Positions 7,975 to 16,030 of a stretch of 64,000 bases of DNA are shown one piece after another. How positions within the stretch are numbered: the stretch's first letter is position 1; every line of letters begins with the position of its first letter. Source of the stretch: Streptomyces sp. NBC_01341 (GTDB lineage Bacteria; Actinomycetota; Actinomycetes; Streptomycetales; Streptomycetaceae); NCBI RefSeq assembly GCF_035946055.1, contig NZ_CP108364.1, forward strand, positions 2,852,001 to 2,916,000, written 5' to 3'. The translations under genes were made by a program, and so were the position numbers. A model generated the notes under the pieces. The model saw only the letters and a list, made by a program, of their open reading frames with translations, was not told the origin of the DNA and ran no database searches.

Positions 7975-9597
7975 ATGGACCTGGTCATCCGCGACGCCCA
8001 AGTCGTCGACGGCACCGGTACCCCCTCCTACCGCGCCGACGTGGGCGTCACGGACGGCCGGATCTCCGAGATCCGGGGCGAGGGCGACGGCCCCCGCCCC
8101 ACCGCGGCCCGTGTCGTGGAGGCGGACGGTCTCGCGCTGTCCCCGGGCTTCATCGACATGCACGCGCACAGTGACCTCGCCCTGCTGCGGGACCCGGAAC
8201 ACAGCGCGAAGGCCGCCCAGGGCGTCACCCTCGAAGTGCTGGGCCAGGACGGCCTGTCGTACGCCCCCGCCGACGACCGCACCCTCGCCGAGGTGCGCCG
8301 TTCCATCGCCGGCTGGAACGGCGACGGGAGCGACATCGACTTCGACTGGCGCACCGTCGGCGGGTACCTGGACCGTCTCGACCGGAACTTCGGCGGGCAG
8401 GGCATCGCGGTCAACGCCGCCTACCTGATCCCCCAGGGCACGGTCCGGATGCTCGCGGTGGGCTGGGACGACCGGCCCGCCACGGACGCCGAGCTGGCGC
8501 ACATGAGGGAGCTCGTCGCCCAGGGCATGACCGAGGGCGCGGTCGGGATGTCCTCGGGCCTGACGTACACCCCGGGGATGTACGCGAAGGACGCCGAACT
8601 CACCGAGCTGTGCCGGGTGGTGGCCGCGCACGGCGGCTACTACTGCCCGCACCACCGCTCGTACGGCGCCGGGGCCCTCCAGGCGTACGAGGAGATGGTG
8701 CGGCTCACCCGCGACGCCGGCTGCGCCCTCCATCTCGCCCACGCGACCATGAACTTCGGCGTGAACGAGGGCAGGGCCCCCGACCTGCTGGCCCTGCTGG
8801 ACGACGCGCTCGCCGGGGGCGCCGACATCTCTCTGGACACCTATCCGTACACCCCTGGCTGTACGACGCTCGTCGCGATGCTGCCCAGCTGGGCGAGCGA
8901 GGGCGGGCCCGAGTCGGTCATGACCCGGCTCGCGGACGACGAGACGGCAGAACGGATCCGCCATCACATGGAGGCCGTGGGCTCCGACGGCTGCCACGGG
9001 GTCCCGATCGAGTGGGACACCATAGAGATCTCCGGTGTCGGCGACCCGGACCTGTCCGCGTACGTCGGGCGCACGGTCGCCGAGTCGGCGCGCCTGCGGG
9101 GCGAGGAGCCCTGGGTGACGGCCCGTCGGCTGCTCGTCGAGGACCGCCTCGGCACCACGATCCTCCAGCACGTCGGGCACGAGGAGAACGTCCGTCAGAT
9201 CATGCGCCACCGGGTCCACACCGGCGGCAGCGACGGCATCCTCCAGGGCGACAAGCCGCACCCCCGCGCCTACGGCACGTTCCCCCAGTACCTCGGGCGA
9301 TACGTCAGGGAGCTGGGCATCCTCTCGCTGGAGGAGTGCGTCGCGCACCTGACGTCGAGGCCGGCCGGCCGCCTGCGCCTGCCGGACCGGGGGTACGTCC
9401 GCGAGGGCTACCGCGCGGACCTGGTCCTCTTCGACCCGGCCACGGTCGCGGCAGGGTCGACGTTCGAGAAGCCGCGCACGCTTCCCGTGGGTGTCCCGCA
9501 CGTCCTCATCGACGGGCGCTTCGTCGTCGAGGACGGGAAGCGGACCTCCGTTCTGGCGGGCAGGGCGGTGCGGGGCGGCGGCCGGCCGGCGGTCTGA
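7975..9597 (+). CDS. N-acyl-D-amino-acid deacylase family amidohydrolase
   Basis: A 540-aa amidohydrolase. The metal site motif HAHSD follows GFID near residue 60; further metal ligands sit in CPHHRSYG and HLAHATM, and the D-aminoacylase end signature GSDGILQGDKPHPRAYGTFP is present near 420. It removes acyl groups from N-acyl-D-amino acids in the cytoplasm. It lies 40 nt after the deaminase gene in the same operon, so the two would act in series: deacylation, then deamination. In the oxidised-chitin reading of this locus it would be the N-acetyl-D-glucosaminate deacetylase. Family assignment is firm, substrate is inferred. Confidence 0.87.
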   Translation: MDLVIRDAQVVDGTGTPSYRADVGVTDGRISEIRGEGDGPRPTAARVVEADGLALSPGFIDMHAHSDLALLRDPEHSAKAAQGVTLEVLGQDGLSYAPADDRTLAEVRRSIAGWNGDGSDIDFDWRTVGGYLDRLDRNFGGQGIAVNAAYLIPQGTVRMLAVGWDDRPATDAELAHMRELVAQGMTEGAVGMSSGLTYTPGMYAKDAELTELCRVVAAHGGYYCPHHRSYGAGALQAYEEMVRLTRDAGCALHLAHATMNFGVNEGRAPDLLALLDDALAGGADISLDTYPYTPGCTTLVAMLPSWASEGGPESVMTRLADDETAERIRHHMEAVGSDGCHGVPIEWDTIEISGVGDPDLSAYVGRTVAESARLRGEEPWVTARRLLVEDRLGTTILQHVGHEENVRQIMRHRVHTGGSDGILQGDKPHPRAYGTFPQYLGRYVRELGILSLEECVAHLTSRPAGRLRLPDRGYVREGYRADLVLFDPATVAAGSTFEKPRTLPVGVPHVLIDGRFVVEDGKRTSVLAGRAVRGGGRPAV

Positions 9598-9612
9598 CCG
9601 GCCGGCCCGCCC

Positions 9613-10458
9613 TCACGGCCTGGGCAGGGCGCAGCCCGCGCGGTTCAGGTCGATCTGGTTGCCGGTGCCGATGCACGGCACGATGCCGTAGGTCTGCTGC
9701 GCGTAGTTGATGCCCTTGCGGACGGTCACGGTGCCGTTCTCGTCGACCTCGCACGGGTTGTTGTCCGTGCACCGCTGCCCGTCCTCGTTCCCGGTGTTGT
9801 TGACGGCGACGACCTTGCCGGTCGCGTTGTCGATCACCGGTGACCCTGACGTGCCGCCGACGGTCTGGCACGCGGAGGTGTAACGGACCGAGTCCTTCCA
9901 GGTCCAGGCACCCTCCTTGAGGCGGTACGCGAAGCCGTCGACGGCGCAGGTGTAGGTGCGCTTCCAGTAGCCGGACGCGACGGTGATCGCGGTGCCCTTC
10001 ACCGGGTGCGCGGAGTCGAGTTCCAGGGCCTTGACGCCGTAGGAGCTCTCGATCTGGGCGTAGGTGCGGGTCAGCTGGTAGAGCGAGACGTCGGTGTCCG
10101 TCATCGTCCCGTACGCGATCTTGGACGCCCGCAGGGTGCCGACACCGCTGCCCGCGGCGTTCAGCAGGGTGAAGCTGCGGGTCGACGACCGGTTGAGCAG
10201 GACCTCGCCCGGTCCGGGGAAGCCGGTCTCCAGGCAGTGGCCGTTGGAGAGCACGAGGGCGGGGTCGCCCGGCTGCGACGAGGGTGCCCGGACGACCGAT
10301 CCGGAGCAGTTGCTGAGCGCGACCGTGCCGGCGAAGGTGACCGCCTTGGCGCGGACCTCTGGGGTGCTGAGCTCCGTGGTCGTGGCCGCGGCCGCGGGTG
10401 CGACGCCCGCCCCGAGGAGCAGGGCGGAAAGAAGTGCGCCGACGAGAGGCTTGTTCAT
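9613..10458 (-). CDS. secreted trypsin-like serine protease
   Basis: A 281-aa exported protease. A signal peptide (MNKPLVGALLSALLLG..., cleavage near A25) precedes a chymotrypsin-fold domain. The catalytic triad is visible as H74 in SNGHC, D123 in DTDVSL and S204 in GGTSGSP. Six Cys in the mature part could form disulfides. It lacks a long propeptide of the alpha-lytic type. Convergent with the deacylase gene (15 nt apart). Start ATG 10458 gives the signal peptide directly; longer frames do not. Substrate unknown. Confidence 0.9.
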   Translation of the reverse strand: MNKPLVGALLSALLLGAGVAPAAAATTTELSTPEVRAKAVTFAGTVALSNCSGSVVRAPSSQPGDPALVLSNGHCLETGFPGPGEVLLNRSSTRSFTLLNAAGSGVGTLRASKIAYGTMTDTDVSLYQLTRTYAQIESSYGVKALELDSAHPVKGTAITVASGYWKRTYTCAVDGFAYRLKEGAWTWKDSVRYTSACQTVGGTSGSPVIDNATGKVVAVNNTGNEDGQRCTDNNPCEVDENGTVTVRKGINYAQQTYGIVPCIGTGNQIDLNRAGCALPRP

Positions 10459-10507
10459 GTGGGGGTCCCCTCCAGATGCGTCCGTCACCGGAGTTCTTCC
10501 GGTTTTG

Positions 10508-10519
10508 ACATGCGCATGT
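10508..10519. promoter_or_regulatory. 12-bp palindrome upstream of the secreted protease
   Basis: ACATGCGCATGT is a perfect palindrome about 50 nt upstream of the protease start, in its promoter region, next to a second small dyad (CCGG - 7 nt - CCGG, near 10485-10500). It may be an operator. No regulator gene is adjacent. Confidence 0.35.
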
Positions 10520-10607
10520 TGTCCCACGGGAGGGAAGGCCGACAAGGGGCGAAAACAAGCCGCCGGGCAGGCAGGGACCTTCCCCGCCCCGGCGCGCAGG
10601 CGCCCCC

Positions 10608-10937
10608 CTAGGCCGCGGCCGCCTCCCGTGCGTACGTGGCCGCCTGAAGGAGGCTCAGGCCCGGCTCCGCCCGCCGGAGTGCCTTGATCGCGGCCACGGA
10701 GTCGGCCGGACCCTCGTACCCGGCCGCCGCGAGACGCTGCCTCACCCACCGGGCGCGCAGCTCCGCGTCCGGGACCGCTTCCGCCTCGGCGGCGAGCGCC
10801 AGGGCCCGTTCCAGGCCGGGGCGCTCCGCGTCGGGAGCGGTGGCGAGCGCCCGGCGGAGCCGTTCGGCGATCTCCCGCGCGTCCCGCAGCACGAGCACGG
10901 CCGTATCCTGCTTCGTCTGCCTCCCGAAACCGGTCAT
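10608..10937 (-). CDS. hypothetical protein, Ala/Arg-rich helical
   Basis: A 109-aa cytoplasmic protein with no recognised domain. It is rich in Ala, Arg, Glu and Leu (for example DAREIAERLRRALATAP, ERALALAAEAEAVP) and should be almost entirely alpha-helical. The start at 10937 avoids overlap with the divergent N-acetyltransferase gene, whose transcript appears to begin at 11015; an ATG at 11021 is possible but would overlap that gene. No strong ribosome site. The neighbouring protease gene is 149 nt downstream and unrelated. Confidence 0.6.
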   Translation of the reverse strand: MTGFGRQTKQDTAVLVLRDAREIAERLRRALATAPDAERPGLERALALAAEAEAVPDAELRARWVRQRLAAAGYEGPADSVAAIKALRRAEPGLSLLQAATYAREAAAA

Positions 10938-11002
10938 GCGGAGAGCCTGCCCCCGAACTCCTTTGCCCGCACGGGATTTGAGGTACATCTGAGTGATCTG
11001 CG

Positions 11003-11008
11003 TAGGGT
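11003..11008 (+). promoter_or_regulatory. -10 box of a probable leaderless transcript (N-acetyltransferase)
   Basis: TAGGGT ends 6 nt before ATG 11015 and no Shine-Dalgarno is present, so transcription likely starts at or beside the start codon. TTGAGG 19 nt upstream could serve as a weak -35. Confidence 0.45.
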
Positions 11009-11014
11009 CGGGGC

Positions 11015-11827
11015 ATGACACTCGACCTCGACGCCTACTTCGCCCGCATCGGCTGGTCCGGGGAGCGCCGCCCCACAGTGGAGGTGCTGCGGTCCGTGCA
11101 CCGCGCCCACATGCTGGGCATCCCGTTCGAGAATCTGGAACCGGTACTCGGCAGCGCGCCCTCGCTCGCGCTTCCGGACCTGGAGGAGAAGCTCGTCCGC
11201 AGTGAACGCGGCGGATACTGCTACGAGCACAACACCCTGCTCGCAGCCGTCCTGACCCAGCTCGGATTCCGGGTGACGCTGCTGACGGCGCGGGTGGTCC
11301 TGGGGGCCGCCCCGGGTGACGTCCGGCCCCGTACCCACATGCTGATGCGGGTGGAGGCCGAGGACGGGCCCACCCCCTTCCTCGCCGACGTCGGTTTCGG
11401 CGCGAACGGGGCGCTGCTGGAGCCGATCCCGCTCGTGGAGGACGCCGAACTGCTCGACACCCCCCGCCGCCACCGGCTGGTCCATGCCCCGCACGACGGC
11501 CCGCTGGAGATGTGGGAACTGCAGACGGACAAGGGCGGCTACTGGGAACCGCAGTACGAGTTCACACTGGAGCCGTTCGAGACGCCGGACTACGACGTCA
11601 TCAACTGGCACATCGCGACGAACCCGCGCTCGCCCTTCCAGCAGGCCGTCTACGCCCAGCGCACCCTGCCGGGCCGCCACCTGGCCCTGTCCGGGCGGAC
11701 GCTCGTGGAGACGGCCGACGACGGCACGGTCACCGAGCGGGAGCTGAGCGGCCAGGACGAGGTGCTGCGCGTCCTGGCCGAGGACTTCGGCGTACGGCTC
11801 CCCGAGGGGACCGTCCTGCCCGGCTGA
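11015..11827 (+). CDS. nat: arylamine N-acetyltransferase
   Basis: A 270-aa enzyme with the full NAT catalytic triad: C69 in RGGYCYEHN, H108 in RTHMLMRV and D125 in DVGFGANG. Length is normal for bacterial NATs. It transfers acetyl from acetyl-CoA to arylamines or hydrazines through the Cys; in actinomycetes related enzymes also act in secondary-metabolite amide formation. It stands alone, with a terminator 13 nt after the stop, so a general xenobiotic role is more likely than a biosynthetic one. Cytoplasmic. Confidence 0.93.
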   Translation: MTLDLDAYFARIGWSGERRPTVEVLRSVHRAHMLGIPFENLEPVLGSAPSLALPDLEEKLVRSERGGYCYEHNTLLAAVLTQLGFRVTLLTARVVLGAAPGDVRPRTHMLMRVEAEDGPTPFLADVGFGANGALLEPIPLVEDAELLDTPRRHRLVHAPHDGPLEMWELQTDKGGYWEPQYEFTLEPFETPDYDVINWHIATNPRSPFQQAVYAQRTLPGRHLALSGRTLVETADDGTVTERELSGQDEVLRVLAEDFGVRLPEGTVLPG

Positions 11828-11839
11828 GCGGCCGGGCAG

Positions 11840-11874
11840 CCGGCGCCGCCCGCCCCGCGCGAGGGCGGCGCCGG
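11840..11874 (+). terminator. hairpin terminator after the N-acetyltransferase gene
   Basis: Perfect 12-bp arms (CCGGCGCCGCCC / GGGCGGCGCCGG) with an 11-nt loop, 13 nt after the stop codon. The remaining 200 nt up to 12077 contain no gene that I can support. Confidence 0.7.
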
Positions 11875-12077
11875 GGACCCCCTGTGGCGCGCCCGCGTGG
11901 CGCATCTCACCCGCCCCCCGCGCCGGGCCCGCATTCCAAGCCGCGGCGCCGCCCCGACCGGCCGATCCACGGTCGCCGGCCGGGGCGGCATGCCGATGGA
12001 AGACCCGGTGCGCCACCGCGGCCCCCCGGAGGGAGCAACCGGTGCGCAAACCGGGAGCAGGGCGCGAAACACGGTCG

Positions 12078-12083
12078 TAAGCT
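12078..12083 (+). promoter_or_regulatory. -10 box of a probable leaderless transcript (transaminase)
   Basis: TAAGCT lies exactly 7 nt before ATG 12091 and there is no ribosome site, so this start is chosen on the leaderless model. A clear -35 is not seen. Confidence 0.45.
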
Positions 12084-12090
12084 CGCTGGC

Positions 12091-13302
12091 ATGCAGGTGA
12101 TCCAGTCCACGAAGCTCTCCGGCGTCTGTTACGAAATCCGCGGCCCCGTGCTCGAGGAAGCGATGCGGCTCGAAGCGGCAGGCCATCGCATCCTCAAGCT
12201 CAACACGGGCAACCCGGCGGCGTTCGGGTTCGAGTGCCCGCCGGAGATCCTCGAGGACATCCTGCGCAACCTCTCGGGGGCTCACGGCTACGGCGACGCG
12301 AAGGGCCTGCTGTCCGCGCGCCGGGCGGTGATGCAGCACTACCAGACCAAGGGCATCGACCTCGACGTCGAGGACATCTATCTGGGCAACGGTGTGTCCG
12401 AGCTCATCCAGATGTCGATGCAGGCGCTGCTGGACGACGGCGACGAGGTGCTCGTCCCGGCCCCGGACTACCCGCTGTGGACGGCCTCGGTCTCGCTCGC
12501 GGGCGGCACGGCCGTGCACTACCGGTGCGACGAGCAGTCCGACTGGATGCCCGACCTCGCGGACATCGAGCGGAAGATCACCGACCGCACCAAGGCGCTC
12601 GTGATCATCAATCCGAACAACCCCACCGGCGCGGTGTACGACGACGAGATGCTGCGCGGGCTGACGGAGATCGCCCGGCGCCACAACCTGGTCGTCTGCT
12701 CCGACGAGATCTACGACCGGATCCTGTACGACGGCGCGACCCACACCCCGACGGCGGCGATCGCCCCCGACCTGATGGTGCTCACCTTCAACGGACTGTC
12801 CAAGAACTACCGGATCGCGGGGTACCGCTCCGGCTGGATGGCCGTCTGCGGCCCGAAGGCGCACGCCTCCTCGTACATCGAGGGCCTGACGGTCCTGGCC
12901 AACATGCGCCTGTGCGCCAACATGCCGGCGCAGCACGCGGTGGCCACCGCGCTCGGCGGCCGCCAGTCGATCAACGAACTGGTGCTGCCGGGTGGCCGGA
13001 TCCTGGAGCAGCGGGACGTGGCGTACGACCTGCTGACGCGGATCCCGGGCGTGACCTGTGTGAAGCCGAAGGGGGCGCTGTACCTCTTCCCCAGGCTCGA
13101 TCCCAAGGTCTTCAAGATCAAGGACGACCGGCAGATGGTCCTCGACCTGCTGCGGGCGGAGAAGATCATGGTGGTGCAGGGCACGGGCTTCAACTGGCCC
13201 GACCCGGATCACTTCCGGGTGGTCACGCTGCCTCCCGTCCAGGATCTGTCGGACGCCGTGACGCGTATCGGCAACTTCCTCGACGGTTACAGCCAGCCGT
13301 AG
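12091..13302 (+). CDS. alaA: pyridoxal-phosphate aminotransferase, AlaA type
   Basis: A 403-aa fold-type I class I aminotransferase. The PLP lysine is K238 in NGLSKNYRIAGYR; the PLP-stacking region and NPNNPTGAVY, the SDEIYD Asp and the C-terminal FRVVTLPP carboxylate-binding Arg are all present. The closest family is the glutamate-pyruvate transaminase AlaA/YfbQ, which makes alanine from pyruvate and glutamate. Cytoplasmic. It is monocistronic: the next gene has its own AT-rich promoter. Related branches use valine or branched substrates, so the alanine role is probable, not proven. Confidence 0.88.
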   Translation: MQVIQSTKLSGVCYEIRGPVLEEAMRLEAAGHRILKLNTGNPAAFGFECPPEILEDILRNLSGAHGYGDAKGLLSARRAVMQHYQTKGIDLDVEDIYLGNGVSELIQMSMQALLDDGDEVLVPAPDYPLWTASVSLAGGTAVHYRCDEQSDWMPDLADIERKITDRTKALVIINPNNPTGAVYDDEMLRGLTEIARRHNLVVCSDEIYDRILYDGATHTPTAAIAPDLMVLTFNGLSKNYRIAGYRSGWMAVCGPKAHASSYIEGLTVLANMRLCANMPAQHAVATALGGRQSINELVLPGGRILEQRDVAYDLLTRIPGVTCVKPKGALYLFPRLDPKVFKIKDDRQMVLDLLRAEKIMVVQGTGFNWPDPDHFRVVTLPPVQDLSDAVTRIGNFLDGYSQP

Positions 13303-13331
13303 ATCCCCTTCTCCTCGGATCTCACACAACT

Positions 13332-13346
13332 TTAGACTGAATCCAA
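13332..13346. promoter_or_regulatory. Fur/PerR-like 7-1-7 element in an AT-rich promoter
   Basis: TTAGACT-G-AATCCAA is an imperfect 7-1-7 inverted repeat (5 of 7 pairs) in a strikingly AT-rich patch. A good -10 (TAGGAT, 13349-13354) follows directly, so a repressor here would block transcription of the gene at 13384. The 7-1-7 layout is that of Fur-family boxes; which member, if any, binds is not known. Confidence 0.4.
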
Positions 13347-13383
13347 GTTAGGATGGGCCTACTGCACCACCAGGAGGCCATCC

Positions 13384-13782
13384 ATGTACGAGCCGATCCG
13401 AACCAAATCGGTCCACTCACCGGCCGACGACGCCGGATTTCCCCACCGCACGCGCGAGGAGGAGCTGGACATCCAGCTCGCGGGTCACCTGGCCGCACTC
13501 CTCGCGGTCACCGACGAGCTGGACCTCGCGCTCATGGGCGACCGCATCGCCGAGCAGGTGGCCCGGCTCCGCGGCGCCCCGCCCGCCCGGCACGCCGGAC
13601 GCAGTGGCGCGCCCCTCGCGGCTCTGCACAGCCGGGCACACGCGCTCGCAGGCCGGGCGCTCGTCGTGGCGGCGTCCCGCGCCGACACGGCCGTCGCGAT
13701 CCTCGCCGCCGAGGCCATGGACGCGCACACCGCCGCCCTGTCCGTCCTCACCGCGCCGGCCGCCCTGGTCGGCACCCCCTGA
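13384..13782 (+). CDS. hypothetical protein, helical
   Basis: A 132-aa protein without a recognised domain. AGGAGG lies 7 nt before ATG 13384 and a TAGGAT promoter box upstream, so the gene is real. The N-terminal 20 residues are polar; the remainder forms two Ala/Leu-rich helices (LDIQLAGHLAALLAVTDELDLAL and a C-terminal SRADTAVAILAAEAMDAHTAALS), suggesting a helical bundle. No signal peptide or membrane helix. It sits between alaA and pckG (convergent), with its own terminator. Function unknown; the Fur-like promoter element hints at metal or redox control. Confidence 0.75.
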   Translation: MYEPIRTKSVHSPADDAGFPHRTREEELDIQLAGHLAALLAVTDELDLALMGDRIAEQVARLRGAPPARHAGRSGAPLAALHSRAHALAGRALVVAASRADTAVAILAAEAMDAHTAALSVLTAPAALVGTP

Positions 13783-13786
13783 CGGC

Positions 13787-13821
13787 CCCGGTCCACGGGT
13801 CGGGAAGACGCGTGGACCGGG
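13787..13821 (+). terminator. hairpin terminator
   Basis: Perfect 11-bp arms (CCCGGTCCACG / CGTGGACCGGG) with a 13-nt loop immediately after the stop of the 132-aa gene. Confidence 0.6.
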
Positions 13822-13888
13822 TGCCACGCACGACGGCGCCGCACGTTCGGCCCGCGCGCCTTCCCCGGTGGCCTCCGGGAGCAGAGGG

Positions 13889-13923
13889 CGGCACCCGGAG
13901 TCACGAGTGGACTCCGGGTGCCG
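13889..13923. terminator. hairpin terminator between convergent genes
   Basis: Perfect 14-bp arms (CGGCACCCGGAGTC / GACTCCGGGTGCCG) with a 7-nt loop, 76 nt past the pckG stop reading leftward. A smaller dyad (GGACCCCGC / GCGGGGTCC, 13971-13989) lies closer to pckG and may act with it. Confidence 0.65.
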
Positions 13924-13998
13924 TACCGCGGCGGACCCCCGGCCCCCGCAGGTCAGGGCGGGATGCCGGGGGACCCCGCCGCGGGGTCCGAAGGGTGA

Positions 13999-15825
13999 TC
14001 AGCCCAGACGCCGCACCAGCGCGCGGTACTCGTCCCACAACTCCTTGGGTGTGTGGTCACCGAAGGTGTTGAGGTGCTCGGGGATCAGCGCGGCCTCCTC
14101 GCGCCAGACCTCCTTGTCGACGTTCAGCAGGAAGTCGAGATCCGGCTCGGAGAGGTCCAGGCCCTCGGTGTCCAGGGAGCCCTTGGCCGGCAGGATGCCG
14201 ATCGGCGTCTCGACACCCTCGGCGGTGCCCTCCAGACGCTCGACGATCCACTTGAGGACGCGGCTGTTCTCGCCGAAGCCGGGCCACACGAACTTCCCCG
14301 CCTCGTTCTTGCGGAACCAGTTCACGTAGTAGATCTTCGGGAGCTTGGACTGGTCCGCCTTGTCGGCGCCGACCTCGATCCAGTGCTTCATGTAGTCGCC
14401 CATGTTGTAGCCGCAGAACGGCAGCATGGCGAACGGGTCGCGGCGCAGCTCCCCGACCTTGCCCTCGGCGGCGGCGGTCTTCTCGGAGGCGACGTTGGCC
14501 CCGAGGAACACGCCGTGCTGCCAGGTGAAGGACTCGGTGACCAGCGGGACGGCGGAGGCTCGGCGGCCGCCGAAGAGGATCGCCGAGATCGGCACACCCT
14601 TCGGGTCCTCCCACTCCGGCGCGATGATCGGGCACTGCCCGGCCGGGACGGTGAAGCGGGCGTTCGGGTGGGCGGCGGGCGTGCCGGACTCCGGGGTCCA
14701 GTCGTTGCCCTTCCAGTCCGTGAGGTGCGCGGGAAGTTCCTCGGTCATGCCCTCCCACCAGACGTCGCCGTCGTCGGTGAGCGCGACGTTGGTGAAGACG
14801 GAGTTGCCCCACATGGTCTTCATGGCGTTGGCGTTGGTGTGCTCGCCGGTGCCGGGCGCGACACCGAAGAAGCCGGCCTCGGGGTTGATCGCGTACAGCT
14901 GGCCGTCCTCGCCGAAGCGCATCCAGGCGATGTCGTCGCCGATGGTCTCCACGGTCCAGCCGGAGATCGTGGGCTCCAGCATGGCGAGGTTGGTCTTGCC
15001 GCAGGCGCTGGGGAACGCGGCGGCAACGTACCGGCTCTCCCCGCGCGGCGGCGTGAGCTTGAGGATCAGCATGTGCTCGGCGAGCCAGCCCTCGTCCCGG
15101 GCCATGACGGACGCGATGCGCAGCGCGTAGCACTTCTTGCCCAGCAGGGCGTTGCCGCCGTAGCCGGAGCCGAAGGACCAGATCTCGCGGTCCTCGGGGA
15201 AGTGCGAGATGTACTTGGTGGAGTTGCAGGGCCACGGCACGTCCGCCTCACCGGCGGCCAGGGGGGCGCCGAGGGTGTGGACGGCCTTGACGAAGAAGCC
15301 GTCGGTGCCCAGCTCGTCGAGGACCTCCTGGCCCATGCGCGTCATGGTGCGCATCGACACGGCGACGTAGGCGGAGTCGGTGATCTCGACGCCGATCGCG
15401 GACAGCGGGGAGCCGACGGGGCCCATGCAGAAGGGGACGACGTACATCGTGCGACCGCGCATGGAGCCGCGGAAGACGCCGTTCTCGCCGGCGAAGATCT
15501 CCCGCATCTCGGCGGGCGCCTTCCAGTGGTTGGTCGGGCCGGCGTCCTCCTCCTTCTCGGAGCAGATGAAGGTGCGGTCCTCGACGCGCGCCACATCGGT
15601 CGGGTCGGAGGCCGCGTAGTACGAGTTGGGGCGCTTGACCGGGTCGAGAGCGGTGAAGGTGCCCTTGGCGACGAGCTCTCCGCACAGGCGCTCGTACTCG
15701 GCCTCGGAACCGTCGCACCAGACCACACGGTCGGGCTCGGTCAGGGCAGCGATCTCGTCTACCCAGGAGGCGAGCTCCTGGTGCCGGGTGGGAACAGTGA
15801 GGGGAGCCGCGATGTCGCGCGCCAC
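13999..15825 (-). CDS. pckG: phosphoenolpyruvate carboxykinase (GTP)
   Basis: A 608-aa enzyme matching GTP-dependent PEPCK in full length. Hallmarks: the P-loop FPSACGKTN with the hyper-reactive Cys, the metal-site [25 protein letters not shown] and the guanine-binding C-terminal region. It interconverts oxaloacetate and PEP at the start of gluconeogenesis in the cytoplasm. GTG start at 15825 with an AGGAG site (ACTAGGAGCG). Monocistronic, divergent from the hemolysin III gene. In S. coelicolor I recall pckG as SCO4979. Confidence 0.97.
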   Translation of the reverse strand: MARDIAAPLTVPTRHQELASWVDEIAALTEPDRVVWCDGSEAEYERLCGELVAKGTFTALDPVKRPNSYYAASDPTDVARVEDRTFICSEKEEDAGPTNHWKAPAEMREIFAGENGVFRGSMRGRTMYVVPFCMGPVGSPLSAIGVEITDSAYVAVSMRTMTRMGQEVLDELGTDGFFVKAVHTLGAPLAAGEADVPWPCNSTKYISHFPEDREIWSFGSGYGGNALLGKKCYALRIASVMARDEGWLAEHMLILKLTPPRGESRYVAAAFPSACGKTNLAMLEPTISGWTVETIGDDIAWMRFGEDGQLYAINPEAGFFGVAPGTGEHTNANAMKTMWGNSVFTNVALTDDGDVWWEGMTEELPAHLTDWKGNDWTPESGTPAAHPNARFTVPAGQCPIIAPEWEDPKGVPISAILFGGRRASAVPLVTESFTWQHGVFLGANVASEKTAAAEGKVGELRRDPFAMLPFCGYNMGDYMKHWIEVGADKADQSKLPKIYYVNWFRKNEAGKFVWPGFGENSRVLKWIVERLEGTAEGVETPIGILPAKGSLDTEGLDLSEPDLDFLLNVDKEVWREEAALIPEHLNTFGDHTPKELWDEYRALVRRLG

Positions 15826-16001
15826 GATCGCTCCTAGTCAGAGGGTGTGTTGTCAGGCCCCGTGGGGGCTGCGACCCGGATGCTGACCCCGCCGATCCCC
15901 CTGGCGCTCATCCGGTGCCGACCGCACTCATTTGATCATCCGACCATCCCGCCCATATGTCCAGAGGGCCGCACACGTGAGCATCGCCACTCGGATCGGA
16001 A

Positions 16002-16019
16002 ACCTACGGAAGCGTAGGT
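16002..16019. promoter_or_regulatory. palindromic operator over the hemolysin III promoter
   Basis: ACCTACG - GAAG - CGTAGGT is a perfect 7-bp inverted repeat. It ends on the -10 box (TAGCAT, 16019-16024) and would block polymerase if a TetR-like repressor bound. Similar CCTACG/CGTAGG dyads are familiar to me from promoters of membrane-lipid genes in actinomycetes, but no search was run. Confidence 0.5.
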
Positions 16020-16024
16020 AGCAT
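16019..16024 (+). promoter_or_regulatory. -10 box of a probable leaderless transcript (hemolysin III)
   Basis: TAGCAT ends 6 nt before ATG 16031; there is no ribosome site in between, so a leaderless mRNA is likely. Confidence 0.45.
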
Positions 16025-16030
16025 GCGGAC

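Noticed and set aside
10934..11021. Longer start (11021) for the 109-aa minus-strand gene
   Set aside because: It would overlap the start of the divergent N-acetyltransferase gene and its leaderless promoter; ATG 10937 is enough.
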